DNA of 36,254 bases from Pseudomonadota bacterium (GTDB lineage: Bacteria; Pseudomonadota; Alphaproteobacteria; Rhodospirillales; 2-02-FULL-58-16): assembly GCA_022545455.1 (NCBI GenBank), contig JACZQZ010000012.1, positions 1 through 36,254 of the forward strand, in the 5' to 3' direction. Shown here in pieces: positions 1-8,947 of the stretch (the stretch's first letter is position 1; each line of letters opens with the position of its first letter). The notes under the pieces are model-generated. The model ran no database searches. It had not been told where the DNA came from and was given only the letters and a program-made list of their open reading frames with translations. A program made the position numbers and the translations under genes.

Positions 1-2
1 AC

Positions 3-98
3 TGCGCCCTGGTGGTCATCGATTTCCTCATCCGCCACGGCTTCATCGGGCCCGACGATCCTGAATACGTGGACCTGGTCGGCGGGTTGCACGGGTAG
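3..98 (+). CDS. C-terminal end of an unrecognised protein (partial)
   Basis: An open frame enters from the left edge and stops at a TAG, giving about 31 residues (ending in DLVGGLHG). The codons look like real coding sequence: third positions are mostly G or C, and the peptide mixes a hydrophobic stretch (ALVVIDFLI) with charged residues. The frame is too short for the supplied ORF track. I do not recognise the family from this tail and assign no function. It lies on the same strand as the esterase that follows, 117 bases away. Confidence 0.5.
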   Translation, partial: CALVVIDFLIRHGFIGPDDPEYVDLVGGLHG

Positions 99-128
99 CG
101 CCGCCGCGTCGGGGTGGGGACGCCCCCC

Positions 129-149
129 CACCCATGCACACATGGGGTG
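129..149 (+). terminator. weak hairpin between the partial gene and the esterase
   Basis: The sequence CACCCATG...CATGGGGTG can fold into a stem of about eight pairs with one bulge and a very small loop. No run of T follows, so it is at most a weak or Rho-assisted end for the partial upstream gene. It may be chance in GC-rich sequence. Confidence 0.2.
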
Positions 150-215
150 ACAGCGGCACGCCCGTTCGGGTACCACTCGGCCACCCGATGCCGTCCGCCG
201 ATCGACAGGGACCCC

Positions 216-887
216 ATGTCCGAGCTTCCACGCCTCGACGGCCCCAGCCTTGCCCCCGCGTCCGGGGGCGCGCCGGAGCAGCTGGCCATCCTTGTGCACG
301 GCGTCGGCGCCGACGGAAACGACCTGCTCGGGCTGGCGCCCCGTTTCCAGGGCGCCCTGCCGGGCGCCCTGTTCCTCTCGCCCCATGCGCCGTTTTCCTT
401 CGACATGGCGCCCTTCGGCTACCAGTGGTTCAGCATCGGCGACTTTTCGCCCGAGGCCCGGCTGGCCGGTGTCCAGGCCGCGGCGCCCATCCTCGACGCC
501 TTCATCGACGCCCGGTTGGCCGAGCACGGCCTGGGCGAGGACCGCCTGGTCCTCATCGGCTTTTCCCAGGGCACGATGATGGCCCTGCACGTGGGGCTCA
601 GGCGGCAAAGGCCCCTGGCCGGCATCGTCGGGTATTCGGGCATGCTGGCGGGCGCCGAGGCGCTGGCCGGCGAGGTGCGCTCCCGGCCGCCCGTGCTGCT
701 CGTTCACGGCGACGCGGACCCGGTCATTCCCGTCCACGCGCTGCCGGCGGCGGTAGCGGGACTCGAGGCGGCCGGCATCCAGGTGGAGTCCCACGTTTGC
801 CCGGGCCTGGGCCACGGCATCGACGAAGACGGGGTGCGCCTGGGCGTGGCCTTCGTCGCCGGCCTGTTCGGCGCGGGCGGCCCGTAG
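216..887 (+). CDS. phospholipase/carboxylesterase family alpha/beta hydrolase
   Basis: A 223-residue serine esterase of the phospholipase/carboxylesterase (Abhydrolase_2) family, which hydrolyses short-chain or lysophospholipid-type esters in the cytoplasm; the true substrate cannot be read from sequence. The expected parts are all present: an oxyanion region LVHGVGADGND near residue 27, the nucleophile elbow GFSQG (Ser117), the catalytic acid in GDADPVIP (Asp168) and the catalytic His in GLGHGI (His200). The length is typical of the family. The ORF track begins at 114, but that extension is proline/arginine-rich and lacks a ribosome site. The ATG at 216 has an ACAGGG motif just upstream and gives the canonical N-terminus. 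No signal peptide is visible. Confidence 0.9.
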   Translation: MSELPRLDGPSLAPASGGAPEQLAILVHGVGADGNDLLGLAPRFQGALPGALFLSPHAPFSFDMAPFGYQWFSIGDFSPEARLAGVQAAAPILDAFIDARLAEHGLGEDRLVLIGFSQGTMMALHVGLRRQRPLAGIVGYSGMLAGAEALAGEVRSRPPVLLVHGDADPVIPVHALPAAVAGLEAAGIQVESHVCPGLGHGIDEDGVRLGVAFVAGLFGAGGP

Positions 888-893
888 GCGCTG

Positions 894-922
894 CCCGCGC
901 CGCGCCCGGGGCGGGGCGCGGG
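894..922 (+). terminator. GC-rich hairpin after the esterase gene
   Basis: A perfect 8-bp stem, CCCGCGCC pairing with GGCGCGGG around a 13-base loop, begins seven bases after the esterase stop codon. It has no T tract, so it is a hairpin of the terminator type without the usual tail. Its place directly after a stop and before the next gene's promoter supports a transcription-ending or mRNA 3-prime-protecting role. Confidence 0.4.
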
Positions 923-926
923 ATCA

Positions 927-955
927 TTGGCAAACAACAGGTATCCGTGTATTCT
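927..955 (+). promoter_or_regulatory. sigma70-type promoter of the HNH gene
   Basis: TTGGCA (927-932) and TATTCT (950-955) are separated by 17 bases, a good match to the sigma70 -35 and -10 boxes. They lie just upstream of the TTG start at 982. This leaves a 5-prime leader of roughly 20 bases that holds the GGGAGAA ribosome site. Confidence 0.6.
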
Positions 956-981
956 CCGCGCCCTTGACCGGGAGAACACGA

Positions 982-1545
982 TTGTCTCTGGCGATTGAAA
1001 GCTGTCCGACCCTGGTCCTCAATGCCGATTTCCGGCCGTTGAGCTATTTTCCGCTGTCCCTGTGGCCGTGGCAGGACGCGATCAAGGCGGTGTTTCTCGA
1101 GCGCGTCAACGTGGTGTCGGAATACGAACGCTACGTGCACTCGCCCAGTACGGCGATGCGCCTGCCCAGCGTGATTTCGCTCAAGCACTACATTCCCATG
1201 TCGCGGCGGCCGGCCTTCACCCGGTTCAACGTGTTCCTGCGCGACCGCTTCACCTGCCAGTACTGCGGCGGCGCCTTCCAGACCGAGGTCCTGACCTTCG
1301 ATCACGTGGTTCCGCGCTCGCGCGGCGGCACCACCGTGTGGGACAACGTGGTGACGGCCTGCGCGCCGTGTAACCTGCGCAAGGGCCACCGCCTGTCGAG
1401 CGAGGCGCGGGTCTTTCCGCGGCGCCGGCCGTACGAGCCGACCAACTTCGAGCTGCTGGAAAACGGCCGCACCTTTCCGCCCAACTACCTGCACGAAAGC
1501 TGGCGCGACTTCCTGTACTGGGACACCGAGCTCGAGTCCTCCTAG
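982..1545 (+). CDS. HNH endonuclease family protein
   Basis: A 187-residue HNH nuclease-domain protein. The C-terminal half carries the first zinc-knuckle pair CQYCGG, the catalytic segment FDHVVPRSRGG with its metal-binding His, the Asn in WDNVVTAC, and the second knuckle CAPCN. The N-terminal half (VLNADFRPLSYFPLSLWPW) is the conserved extension of a stand-alone family that is widespread in bacteria as a single chromosomal gene. The biological role is not established; repair or processing of DNA is plausible, but this is not an obvious restriction system because no methylase is adjacent. The ORF track starts at TTG 964. TTG 982 is preferred because GGGAGAA ends five bases before it and a promoter lies immediately upstream. 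Confidence 0.85.
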   Translation: MSLAIESCPTLVLNADFRPLSYFPLSLWPWQDAIKAVFLERVNVVSEYERYVHSPSTAMRLPSVISLKHYIPMSRRPAFTRFNVFLRDRFTCQYCGGAFQTEVLTFDHVVPRSRGGTTVWDNVVTACAPCNLRKGHRLSSEARVFPRRRPYEPTNFELLENGRTFPPNYLHESWRDFLYWDTELESS

Positions 1546-1584
1546 GCACGGTGTCGCGTCCCCTACGGCCGGCATCCCCGGAAA

Positions 1585-1612
1585 TTGACTTCGGGCGGCC
1601 AGGGCGTATACT
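1585..1612 (+). promoter_or_regulatory. strong sigma70-type promoter of rpsD
   Basis: TTGACT (1585-1590) and TATACT (1607-1612) are spaced by 16 bases, each one base off consensus or better. Transcription would begin near 1619, giving an rpsD leader of about 85 bases. A strong promoter suits a ribosomal protein gene, and the leader is long enough for translational feedback, although I see no specific S4-binding structure. Confidence 0.65.
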
Positions 1613-1704
1613 CCGCCGCCGCATTCCCGAGAACGCGGGCGCCCCGCGCCCCGTCCCCTTGGACCTATCGGGACAACACCAACCCAGTGAACGGGTGAAC
1701 GCCT

Positions 1705-2319
1705 ATGACCAAACGCATCAAGGCCAAGTACAAGATCAACCGCCGCCTCGGCGTCAACCTCTGGGGGCGTCCGAAAAGTCCCGTCAACGTTCGCGATTAC
1801 CGTCCCGGCGAGCACGGCCAGCGCCGCCGCAAGCCGTCCGACTACGGCACCCAGCTGATGGCCAAGCAGAAGCTCAAGGGCTATTACGGCAACATCAGCG
1901 AGCGCCGCTTCCGCCGCTACTACCAAGAAGCCGTGCGCCGGCGCGGCGACACGTCGGAGAACCTCATCGCCATCCTGGAGCGCCGCCTGGACGCGGTGGT
2001 CTACCGCATGAAGTTCGTGCCCACCGTCTTTGCCGCGCGCCAGTTCGTCAACCACGGCCACATCAGGGTCAACGGCAAGCGGGTCAACATCCCGTCCTAT
2101 CTGGTGAGCGACGGCGACGTGATCGAGGTCAAGGAGAAGTCCCGCGAGCTGCCCCTGGTGCTGGAGGCCATCGAGTCGCCGGAACGGGACCTCCCCGACT
2201 ACGTGGACGTGGACGTCAAGAAGATGCGGGGCACCTACGTGCGGGCGCCGAAGCTGGCCGACGTGCCCTACCCGGTGCAGATGGAGCCCAACCTGGTGAT
2301 CGAGTTCTACTCGCGCTGA
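1705..2319 (+). CDS. rpsD: 30S ribosomal protein S4
   Basis: S4 nucleates assembly of the 30S subunit by binding 16S rRNA and helps maintain decoding fidelity. The 204-residue product has the classic opening [19 protein letters not shown], the [11 protein letters not shown] linker, and the S4 RNA-binding domain around residues 93-155 ([32 protein letters not shown]). The N-terminal zinc-knuckle cysteines of some bacterial S4 proteins are absent; this is the cysteine-free form usual in alphaproteobacteria. The gene stands alone rather than in the alpha operon, also as in that class. The ATG at 1705 lies seven bases after a GTGAACG stretch, and the N-terminus matches the family. Confidence 0.98.
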   Translation: MTKRIKAKYKINRRLGVNLWGRPKSPVNVRDYRPGEHGQRRRKPSDYGTQLMAKQKLKGYYGNISERRFRRYYQEAVRRRGDTSENLIAILERRLDAVVYRMKFVPTVFAARQFVNHGHIRVNGKRVNIPSYLVSDGDVIEVKEKSRELPLVLEAIESPERDLPDYVDVDVKKMRGTYVRAPKLADVPYPVQMEPNLVIEFYSR

Positions 2320-2371
2320 GGCGCGCCGCAGCCCTTGCGCCCCGGGCCGGCTGCCGGTGAGGCGGGCAACG

Positions 2372-2394
2372 AAAAAGGGCCGCCGCGGCGGCCC
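2372..2394 (-). terminator. intrinsic terminator of bolA-grxD (possibly shared with rpsD)
   Basis: A perfect hairpin, GGGCCGC-CGCG-GCGGCCC (2377-2394), is followed on the minus strand by TTTTT, which is the standard layout of an intrinsic terminator 25 bases after the grxD stop. On the plus strand the same hairpin is followed only by CTTCG, so it could also end rpsD transcription, but less efficiently. Confidence 0.75.
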
Positions 2395-2419
2395 CTTCGT
2401 GGATTTCCCGGAAACGCCG

Positions 2420-2755
2420 TCAGCCGGCGAATTCGACGCCCTTTTCGTCCAACAGGGTCTTCAGCTCGCCGCTTGCGTGCATCTCACGCACGATGTCGGC
2501 GCCGCCGACGAACTCGCCCTTCACGTAAAGCTGGGGGATGGTCGGCCAGTCGGCGAACGCCTTGACGCCCTCGCGGATGTCCGGGTCCAGGAGGACGTCG
2601 ATTCCCTTGAACTTGACGCCCAGTTGGGTCAGCGCCTGCGCCACCGCGGCGGAAAATCCGCACTGGGGGAACATGGGCGTGCCCTTCATGAACAGGACGA
2701 CCGGGTTTTCGTCGACTTCCTTCTGAATGCGCGCCACGGTGGGGTTGTTGGTCAT
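2420..2755 (-). CDS. grxD: monothiol glutaredoxin, Grx4 family
   Basis: A 111-residue monothiol glutaredoxin that carries or delivers a [2Fe-2S] cluster bound with glutathione, usually in partnership with BolA proteins. The sequence shows VVLFMKGTPMFPQCGFS, where the family's usual CGFS active site appears at residues 32-35, then the cis-proline segment WPTIPQLYVKGEFVGG and the glutathione-contact motif GGADI. It follows bolA by 26 bases on the same strand, a pairing that fits the known Grx4-BolA complexes. The 246-aa ORF in the track is this gene read in frame through the upstream region; the start at 2755 has AAGGA just before it. Confidence 0.95.
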   Translation of the reverse strand: MTNNPTVARIQKEVDENPVVLFMKGTPMFPQCGFSAAVAQALTQLGVKFKGIDVLLDPDIREGVKAFADWPTIPQLYVKGEFVGGADIVREMHASGELKTLLDEKGVEFAG

Positions 2756-2781
2756 GTCCTTTTCCCTCGGCTGTTGCCTGT

Positions 2782-3021
2782 TTACGCGTCCTCGGGGACG
2801 CTGGTTTGCAGGGCCAGGGCGTGCAACGTCGTGCCCATCTTGTCCTGCAGGGCATTGTACACCATCTGGTGCTGTTGCACGCGGGTTTTTCCCTTGAACG
2901 CCGCCGAGACGACCAGGGCGGCGTAATGGTCGCCGTCGCCGCGCAGGTCCTCGATGGTCACCCGCGCATCGGGGATGGCCCCCTTGATCAGGTCTTCGAT
3001 CTCGATGGCGTCCATCGCCAT
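2782..3021 (-). CDS. bolA: BolA family protein
   Basis: A 79-residue BolA/IbaG-type protein. The family adopts a KH-like fold and works with monothiol glutaredoxins in iron-sulfur and iron homeostasis. The sequence has the diagnostic pattern DGDHYAALVVSAAF, followed by the signature QQHQMVYNAL with the cluster-ligand His, then the short C-terminal helix ending GTTLHALALQT. It is the first gene of a two-gene unit with grxD. GGAGG lies eight bases before the ATG at 3021; a second in-frame ATG two codons in is a possible alternative. Confidence 0.93.
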   Translation of the reverse strand: MAMDAIEIEDLIKGAIPDARVTIEDLRGDGDHYAALVVSAAFKGKTRVQQHQMVYNALQDKMGTTLHALALQTSVPEDA

Positions 3022-3128
3022 GGTCGCGGCCTCCGGAAATCACCTGTGCGGCCGCCTCGGAGCCCGGCGGCCAATGGGTTTTACGCATATAGGGTCGTGC
3101 CCACCGCGTGTCAACGAGATGTCGGCCC

Positions 3129-3148
3129 GGCCCCTCCGCGGGGGGGCC
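3129..3148 (-). terminator. hairpin downstream of purL
   Basis: GGCCCC and GGGGCC arms around an eight-base loop lie just past the purL stop on the minus strand. No T tract follows, so this is a low-confidence transcript end for the purine operon. Confidence 0.3.
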
Positions 3149-3156
3149 GCGGCGCC

Positions 3157-5354
<2,198 letters not shown>

Positions 5355-5358
<4 letters not shown>

Positions 5359-6047
5359 GCCGCCAGGGCCTCCACCAGGCCGTCGAACATGGCCCTGCCG
5401 TCGGTGCCGCCGAGGGCGGCGTCCGCCAGCCGGTCGGGGTGGGGCATGAGGCCGAGAACCGTGCGCCGCTGGTCGAGGATGCCGGCGATATTGCGCCGGC
5501 TGCCGTTGGGATTGGCGTCCGCGGCCACCTCGCCCGACGGGTGGCAGTAGCGGAAGGCCACCTGGCCGTTGCCGAACAGGCGCTCGAGGGTGTCCTCGTC
5601 GGCGAAGTAATTGCCCTCGTGGTGGGCGACGGGAATGCGGATCACCTGGCCTTCGCGGTAGCCCCGGGTAAACACGGTGTCGGCCGTGTCCACGCGCAGA
5701 TGGACGTCCCGGCAGACGAACTTGAGCCCGGCGTTGCGCATGAGCATCCCGGGCAGCAGCCCGGTCTCGGTGAGGATCTGAAAGCCGTTGCAGATTCCCA
5801 GCACCGGCACCCCTTTGCGGGCCCGCTCGACCACCGCCGCCATGACCGGCGAATGGGCCGCCATGGCGCCGGCGCGCAGGTAATCGCCGTAGGAAAAGCC
5901 GCCCGGGATGACGATCAGGTCGACCGCCGGCAGGGCGGTCTCCCGGTGCCACACCATGGCCGGCGGCTTGCCCATGCTGTGTTCCAGCGCCACGCGGACG
6001 TCGCGGTCGCAGTTGGAGCCGGGGAAGACGATGACCGCGGCTTTCAT
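5355..6047 (-). CDS. purQ: phosphoribosylformylglycinamidine synthase glutaminase subunit PurQ
   Basis: The class I glutamine amidotransferase subunit that releases ammonia from glutamine for PurL. The 230-residue product shows the opening [12 protein letters not shown], the oxyanion strand [13 protein letters not shown] and the nucleophile elbow LGICNGFQ with its catalytic Cys. The catalytic His appears in MPHPDR near the end. Most family members read HPER at this place, with Glu as third member of the triad; here it is Asp, a conservative change worth noting. It overlaps purL by four bases downstream and is separated from purS upstream by 138 GC-rich bases in which I see no gene. Confidence 0.95.
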
Positions 6048-6185
6048 GGGCCAGCTCTTCGGCAGTGGGCCTCGAGAACCCAGGGGTCCGCGCCAGCCCC
6101 CCCGCGGCGGCGCCGGCGGCGGCGCTCAGGCCAGGCGGCTTCCGTCGAGATCACAAGGCGTACCCTGGATTGGCGAATCTTGGTG

Positions 6186-6428
6186 TTAATCGGCGATTTC
6201 GATGGCGTAATTCTCGATGACCGTATTGGCAAGCAGCTTCTTGCACATGGCGTCGACGGCCTCGCGGGCCCGGACGGGGTCCGTTTCGTCAAGGTCGATC
6301 TCGATGTACTTGCCCTGGCGGACCCCGGTGACGCCGCCGAAGCCGAGGGAGGAGAGGGCGTTCCGGACCGCCTTTCCCTGCGGATCGAGCACGCCATTTT
6401 TCAAGGTCACGTGGACTTTCGCCTTCAC
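6186..6428 (-). CDS. purS: phosphoribosylformylglycinamidine synthase subunit PurS
   Basis: The 80-residue small subunit that bridges PurQ and PurL and helps pass ammonia between them. Its pattern is typical: an opening beta strand KAKVHVTLKNGVLDPQGKAV, LGFGGVTGVRQGKYIEI, then a helix with the conserved closing MCKKLLANTVIENYAIEI. It lies 12 bases downstream of purC and is clearly part of the same operon. The presence of a separate PurS is characteristic of alphaproteobacteria, Firmicutes and archaea rather than gammaproteobacteria. Confidence 0.95.
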   Translation of the reverse strand: MKAKVHVTLKNGVLDPQGKAVRNALSSLGFGGVTGVRQGKYIEIDLDETDPVRAREAVDAMCKKLLANTVIENYAIEIAD

Positions 6429-6440
6429 GCTTCCCCGCCC

Positions 6441-7205
6441 TTATTGCATGACCGCCGGGCCCTTGATGTCCGTGGGACCGCTTTCCGGCAGGATGCCCAG
6501 GCGGCGGGCCACTTCCTGATAGGCTTCCTCGACGTTGCCGAGGTCCCGGCGGAAGCGGTCCTTGTCCATTTTTTCGTTGGTCTTCATGTCCCACAGGCGG
6601 CAGCTGTCGGGGCTGATTTCGTCGGCCAGGACGATCCGCATCTGGTCGTCTTCCCAGAGCCGGCCGAACTCCAACTTGAAATCGACCAGGCGGATGCCGA
6701 CGCCGAGGAACAGACCGCTCAGGAAATCGTTGACGCGCAACGCCATGGACATGATGTCGTCCAGATCCTGGGGCGTCGCCCAGCCGAACGCGGTGATGTG
6801 CTCCTCGGTGATCATGGGGTCGTTCAGGGCGTCGGATTTGTAGTAATACTCGACGATGGAGCGCGGCAGCGGCGTCCCTTCGTTCATGCCCAGGCGCTTT
6901 GCCAGCGAGCCGGCGACGACGTTGCGGACAACTACCTCTACGGGTATGATTTCCACTTCGCGCACCAACTGCTCGCGCATGTTGAGGCGGCGCACGAAAT
7001 GCGTGGGGATTCCGATCTCGCTCAACCGGACCATGAGATATTCGGAAATCCGGTTGTTGATAACGCCCTTGCCGGCGATGACGCCTTTCTTCTTGGCGTT
7101 GAAGGCGGTGGCGTCGTCCTTGAAATGCTGCACGAGCGTACCGGGCTCCGGCCCCTCATAAAGGATCTTGGCCTTGCCTTCGTAGATTTGTCTGCGTCTG
7201 GCCAT
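6441..7205 (-). CDS. purC: phosphoribosylaminoimidazole-succinocarboxamide synthase
   Basis: SAICAR synthase joins aspartate to CAIR using ATP in purine synthesis. The 254-residue length is standard for the short bacterial form. Conserved blocks visible are [12 protein letters not shown] at the N-terminus, the [12 protein letters not shown] nucleotide loop, [18 protein letters not shown], the substrate-binding [10 protein letters not shown] and the SPDSCRLWD segment. It is the first gene of the purC-purS-purQ-purL unit, with a sigma70-like promoter about 55 bases upstream. The start ATG at 7205 is preceded by GGAAGAAG. Confidence 0.97.
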   Translation of the reverse strand: MARRRQIYEGKAKILYEGPEPGTLVQHFKDDATAFNAKKKGVIAGKGVINNRISEYLMVRLSEIGIPTHFVRRLNMREQLVREVEIIPVEVVVRNVVAGSLAKRLGMNEGTPLPRSIVEYYYKSDALNDPMITEEHITAFGWATPQDLDDIMSMALRVNDFLSGLFLGVGIRLVDFKLEFGRLWEDDQMRIVLADEISPDSCRLWDMKTNEKMDKDRFRRDLGNVEEAYQEVARRLGILPESGPTDIKGPAVMQ

Positions 7206-7258
7206 CGTCTTCTTCCAATTATGGGGATGCCCGGCGTCGGTACCCAGTATGAGAACCT

Positions 7259-7287
7259 GATATAGCAGGTGTCCACCAACAAGACAA
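7259..7287 (-). promoter_or_regulatory. putative promoter of the purCSQL operon
   Basis: On the minus strand TTGTCT (complement of 7282-7287) is followed after exactly 17 bases by TATATC (complement of 7259-7264), a fair sigma70-type promoter. It lies in the 104-base gap between the NRDE gene and purC. I see no purine riboswitch in the short leader. Confidence 0.45.
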
Positions 7288-7309
7288 CGCCGCAGGCAAT
7301 CTATTGAAA

Positions 7310-8080
7310 CTAAAGGGAAATCTTATCGAAGGGCAGGTCCCCCGGGGGACCCGCGGCAAACAGCCAGACCGGGCCTGCGTCCGTGCGCCCGGCGGCGGGC
7401 AGGGCGATGAGGGAGGACGAAACGGTACCGAATCCGGCCTCGGTGGCCACGTTCATGGCGCCGCCCGGGCCGGCTTCGGCATCGTGAAGCCGGCTTGCCA
7501 GCAGGGACGTCCACCCCGACCAGTCCCCGGCGCCGGGATCGGGCGGTCGCGCCGCCTCGAATTGGGGCAGATACATGCGCATCCGGGCCGATTGGGGGTC
7601 GTTTCGGTCATACGCCGTGAACATGGACAAACCCGGCGGCAGCTCTATCACCTCGACGTCCGAGGGGTCTTCCGTCCCGTTCTCCCCGCCCGCGGAGCGC
7701 AGCCAGAACGCGCTGTCGCTGTCGGCGATCAGAAGGTTGAAGGACCGGTAGCTGGCGGCATCGATATGGGCCAGCGCCTCCGCGGCGTCCGCCGCCCGGG
7801 CGTGGTCCAGGGCTTCCAGAGGCAGCTCGCCGCGGCTGCGGAAGCCGGGTCTGGGTCCCAGGGAATGCAGGCGGTTGAGCACGCCGGCCGCGACGCCGTG
7901 GTCATTCAGGCCGAGCCAGGTGCCGCCGGCGTGGCGGTCCAGCCCGGCGACCACCCAGGCGCGGTCGGGCCAATGGCGCGCCGGCGGGTCCCAGGGGCGG
8001 TCGGCCATTTCGTCGCGGTTCACCGCAAGCACGATCGGCCAGTCGTCGCCCGGGCGGTGCAGGATCACGAGGGTGCACAT
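7310..8080 (-). CDS. NRDE family protein (TANGO2-like)
   Basis: A 256-residue NRDE-domain protein, named for the conserved AVNRDE motif seen near residue 19. The family includes eukaryotic TANGO2; its biochemical role is unsettled, although an N-terminal Cys directly after the initiator Met (MCTLVI) suggests an Ntn-hydrolase-like nucleophile. Other typical segments are [19 protein letters not shown] and a C-terminal SSSLIALP. It precedes purC on the same strand but is separated by a promoter-containing gap, so it may be transcribed alone. Copy 1 of the local inverted-repeat element ends up only 37 bases upstream of its start, in its presumed promoter region. Confidence 0.85.
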   Translation of the reverse strand: MCTLVILHRPGDDWPIVLAVNRDEMADRPWDPPARHWPDRAWVVAGLDRHAGGTWLGLNDHGVAAGVLNRLHSLGPRPGFRSRGELPLEALDHARAADAAEALAHIDAASYRSFNLLIADSDSAFWLRSAGGENGTEDPSDVEVIELPPGLSMFTAYDRNDPQSARMRMYLPQFEAARPPDPGAGDWSGWTSLLASRLHDAEAGPGGAMNVATEAGFGTVSSSLIALPAAGRTDAGPVWLFAAGPPGDLPFDKISL

Positions 8081-8117
8081 GATCGATTCCTCATAATCCG
8101 TTTGTCCCGCCGGCGCT

Positions 8118-8385
8118 AGTGGCCTGCATCAGCTAAATTGCGCCCATACGATCGCTTTTCCCGTTTCCTCGGCAGGAGGGGAGGCGCAGGCGATGCGGGG
8201 CCATCGTCAAGCCTTCCCGACGCCCCGGGGGGCCATCGGGGGGTGTCCCCCCGGCTAAGTTATGCGGGGGGCGCCCCCGCGACCCCCGGGAGGACGGGAA
8301 AAGCGACCCGAAGGGCGGCGCGCGACGACGTCCGGAAACCTCGCAACGCCGTCGTAGGAGTGCAATTTAGCTGATACAGGCCACT
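8118..8385 (+). repeat. MITE-like inverted-repeat element, copy 1
   Basis: A 268-base non-coding element bounded by near-perfect ~35-base terminal inverted repeats that begin AGTGGCCTnTATCAGCTAAA. A second, inner inverted repeat (TCGCTTTTCCCG against CGGGAAAAGCGA) lies inside them, with a G/C-run-rich core between. It matches copies at 23867 and 27337. Relative to those copies, its right-hand module (CGACGACGTCCGGAAACC and onwards) is the reverse complement of the same module in copy 2. It carries no transposase and sits in the gap between the divergent NRDE and DUF1476 genes. The ORFs drawn across it are shadows. Confidence 0.85.
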
Positions 8386-8498
8386 GGAGCCCACCCGATA
8401 TTATCGATCATTGGCGTGGGCGGCGCGATTCCGTTGCGCCCCCGTGCGTTCGACCGTAGAGTCTTCGAGCGCACGAAAGGCATCGGGAGATGGGCTTG

Positions 8499-8864
8499 AT
8501 GGAAGACACATTTCGCAAACGCGAGAAAGGCTACGAGGCGAAATTCAAGCTGGAAGAGGAAATGCGCTTCAAGGCGGCGTCGCGGCGCAACAAGCTCCTT
8601 GCGCTGTGGGTCGCCGAACGGTTGGGGATGACCAGCGCCGAGACCGAGACCTATGTCCGGGAGGTCGTGTGCTCGGACCTCGAAGAGCCCGGGGTTGACG
8701 ATGTCGTCCGCAAGGTGGTCAAGGATTGCGAGGAGCGCAACGTGCCGATCGCCGAGCCGGAGCTGCGTGCCGAAATAGAGCGTCTCAACGCCATCGCCCT
8801 CAAGCAGATCGGGGAGGAATATCCCGAGCCGCTCGGTCCCGATTACGGGCCGGTGGGCGGCTGA
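8499..8864 (+). CDS. DUF1476 family protein, F1-ATPase zeta-type inhibitor
   Basis: A 121-residue, mostly helical, charged protein of the DUF1476 family. In Paracoccus the member of this family is the zeta subunit that binds and inhibits the hydrolytic activity of the F1-ATPase, a role limited so far to alphaproteobacteria; the same role here is inferred. The N-terminal inhibitory-type region FRKREKGYEAKFKLEEEMRFKA and the RRNKLLALWVAERLGM block are characteristic, as is DDVVRKVVKDC. The track starts at ATG 8490, but GGGAG then touches the start codon. ATG 8499 has GGGAGA eight bases upstream and gives the usual N-terminus (MEDTFRKRE). Placement next to the pur genes is commonly seen in this class. 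Confidence 0.88.
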   Translation: MEDTFRKREKGYEAKFKLEEEMRFKAASRRNKLLALWVAERLGMTSAETETYVREVVCSDLEEPGVDDVVRKVVKDCEERNVPIAEPELRAEIERLNAIALKQIGEEYPEPLGPDYGPVGG

Positions 8865-8947
8865 CAGGCCGTCCCCGTCGGCGGCGCCCCAGAGGGCCGC
8901 GCCAGGGACCGACGATTTCCGACCTCCCGTATCAGCGCTCCTTGGTA

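Noticed and set aside
6048-6185. possible gene in the purS-purQ gap
   Set aside because: The gap is very GC-rich with simple CGG-type runs and no start with a ribosome site; short frames through it are shadows.
5439-7265. 608-aa plus-strand ORF over purQ, purS and purC
   Set aside because: Antisense shadow of three well-recognised purine genes.
8138-8374. 78-aa plus-strand ORF inside repeat copy 1
   Set aside because: It reads through the inverted repeats and its peptides recur in the other copies in whichever direction the repeat lies; it is an artefact of the repeat sequence with no ribosome site.
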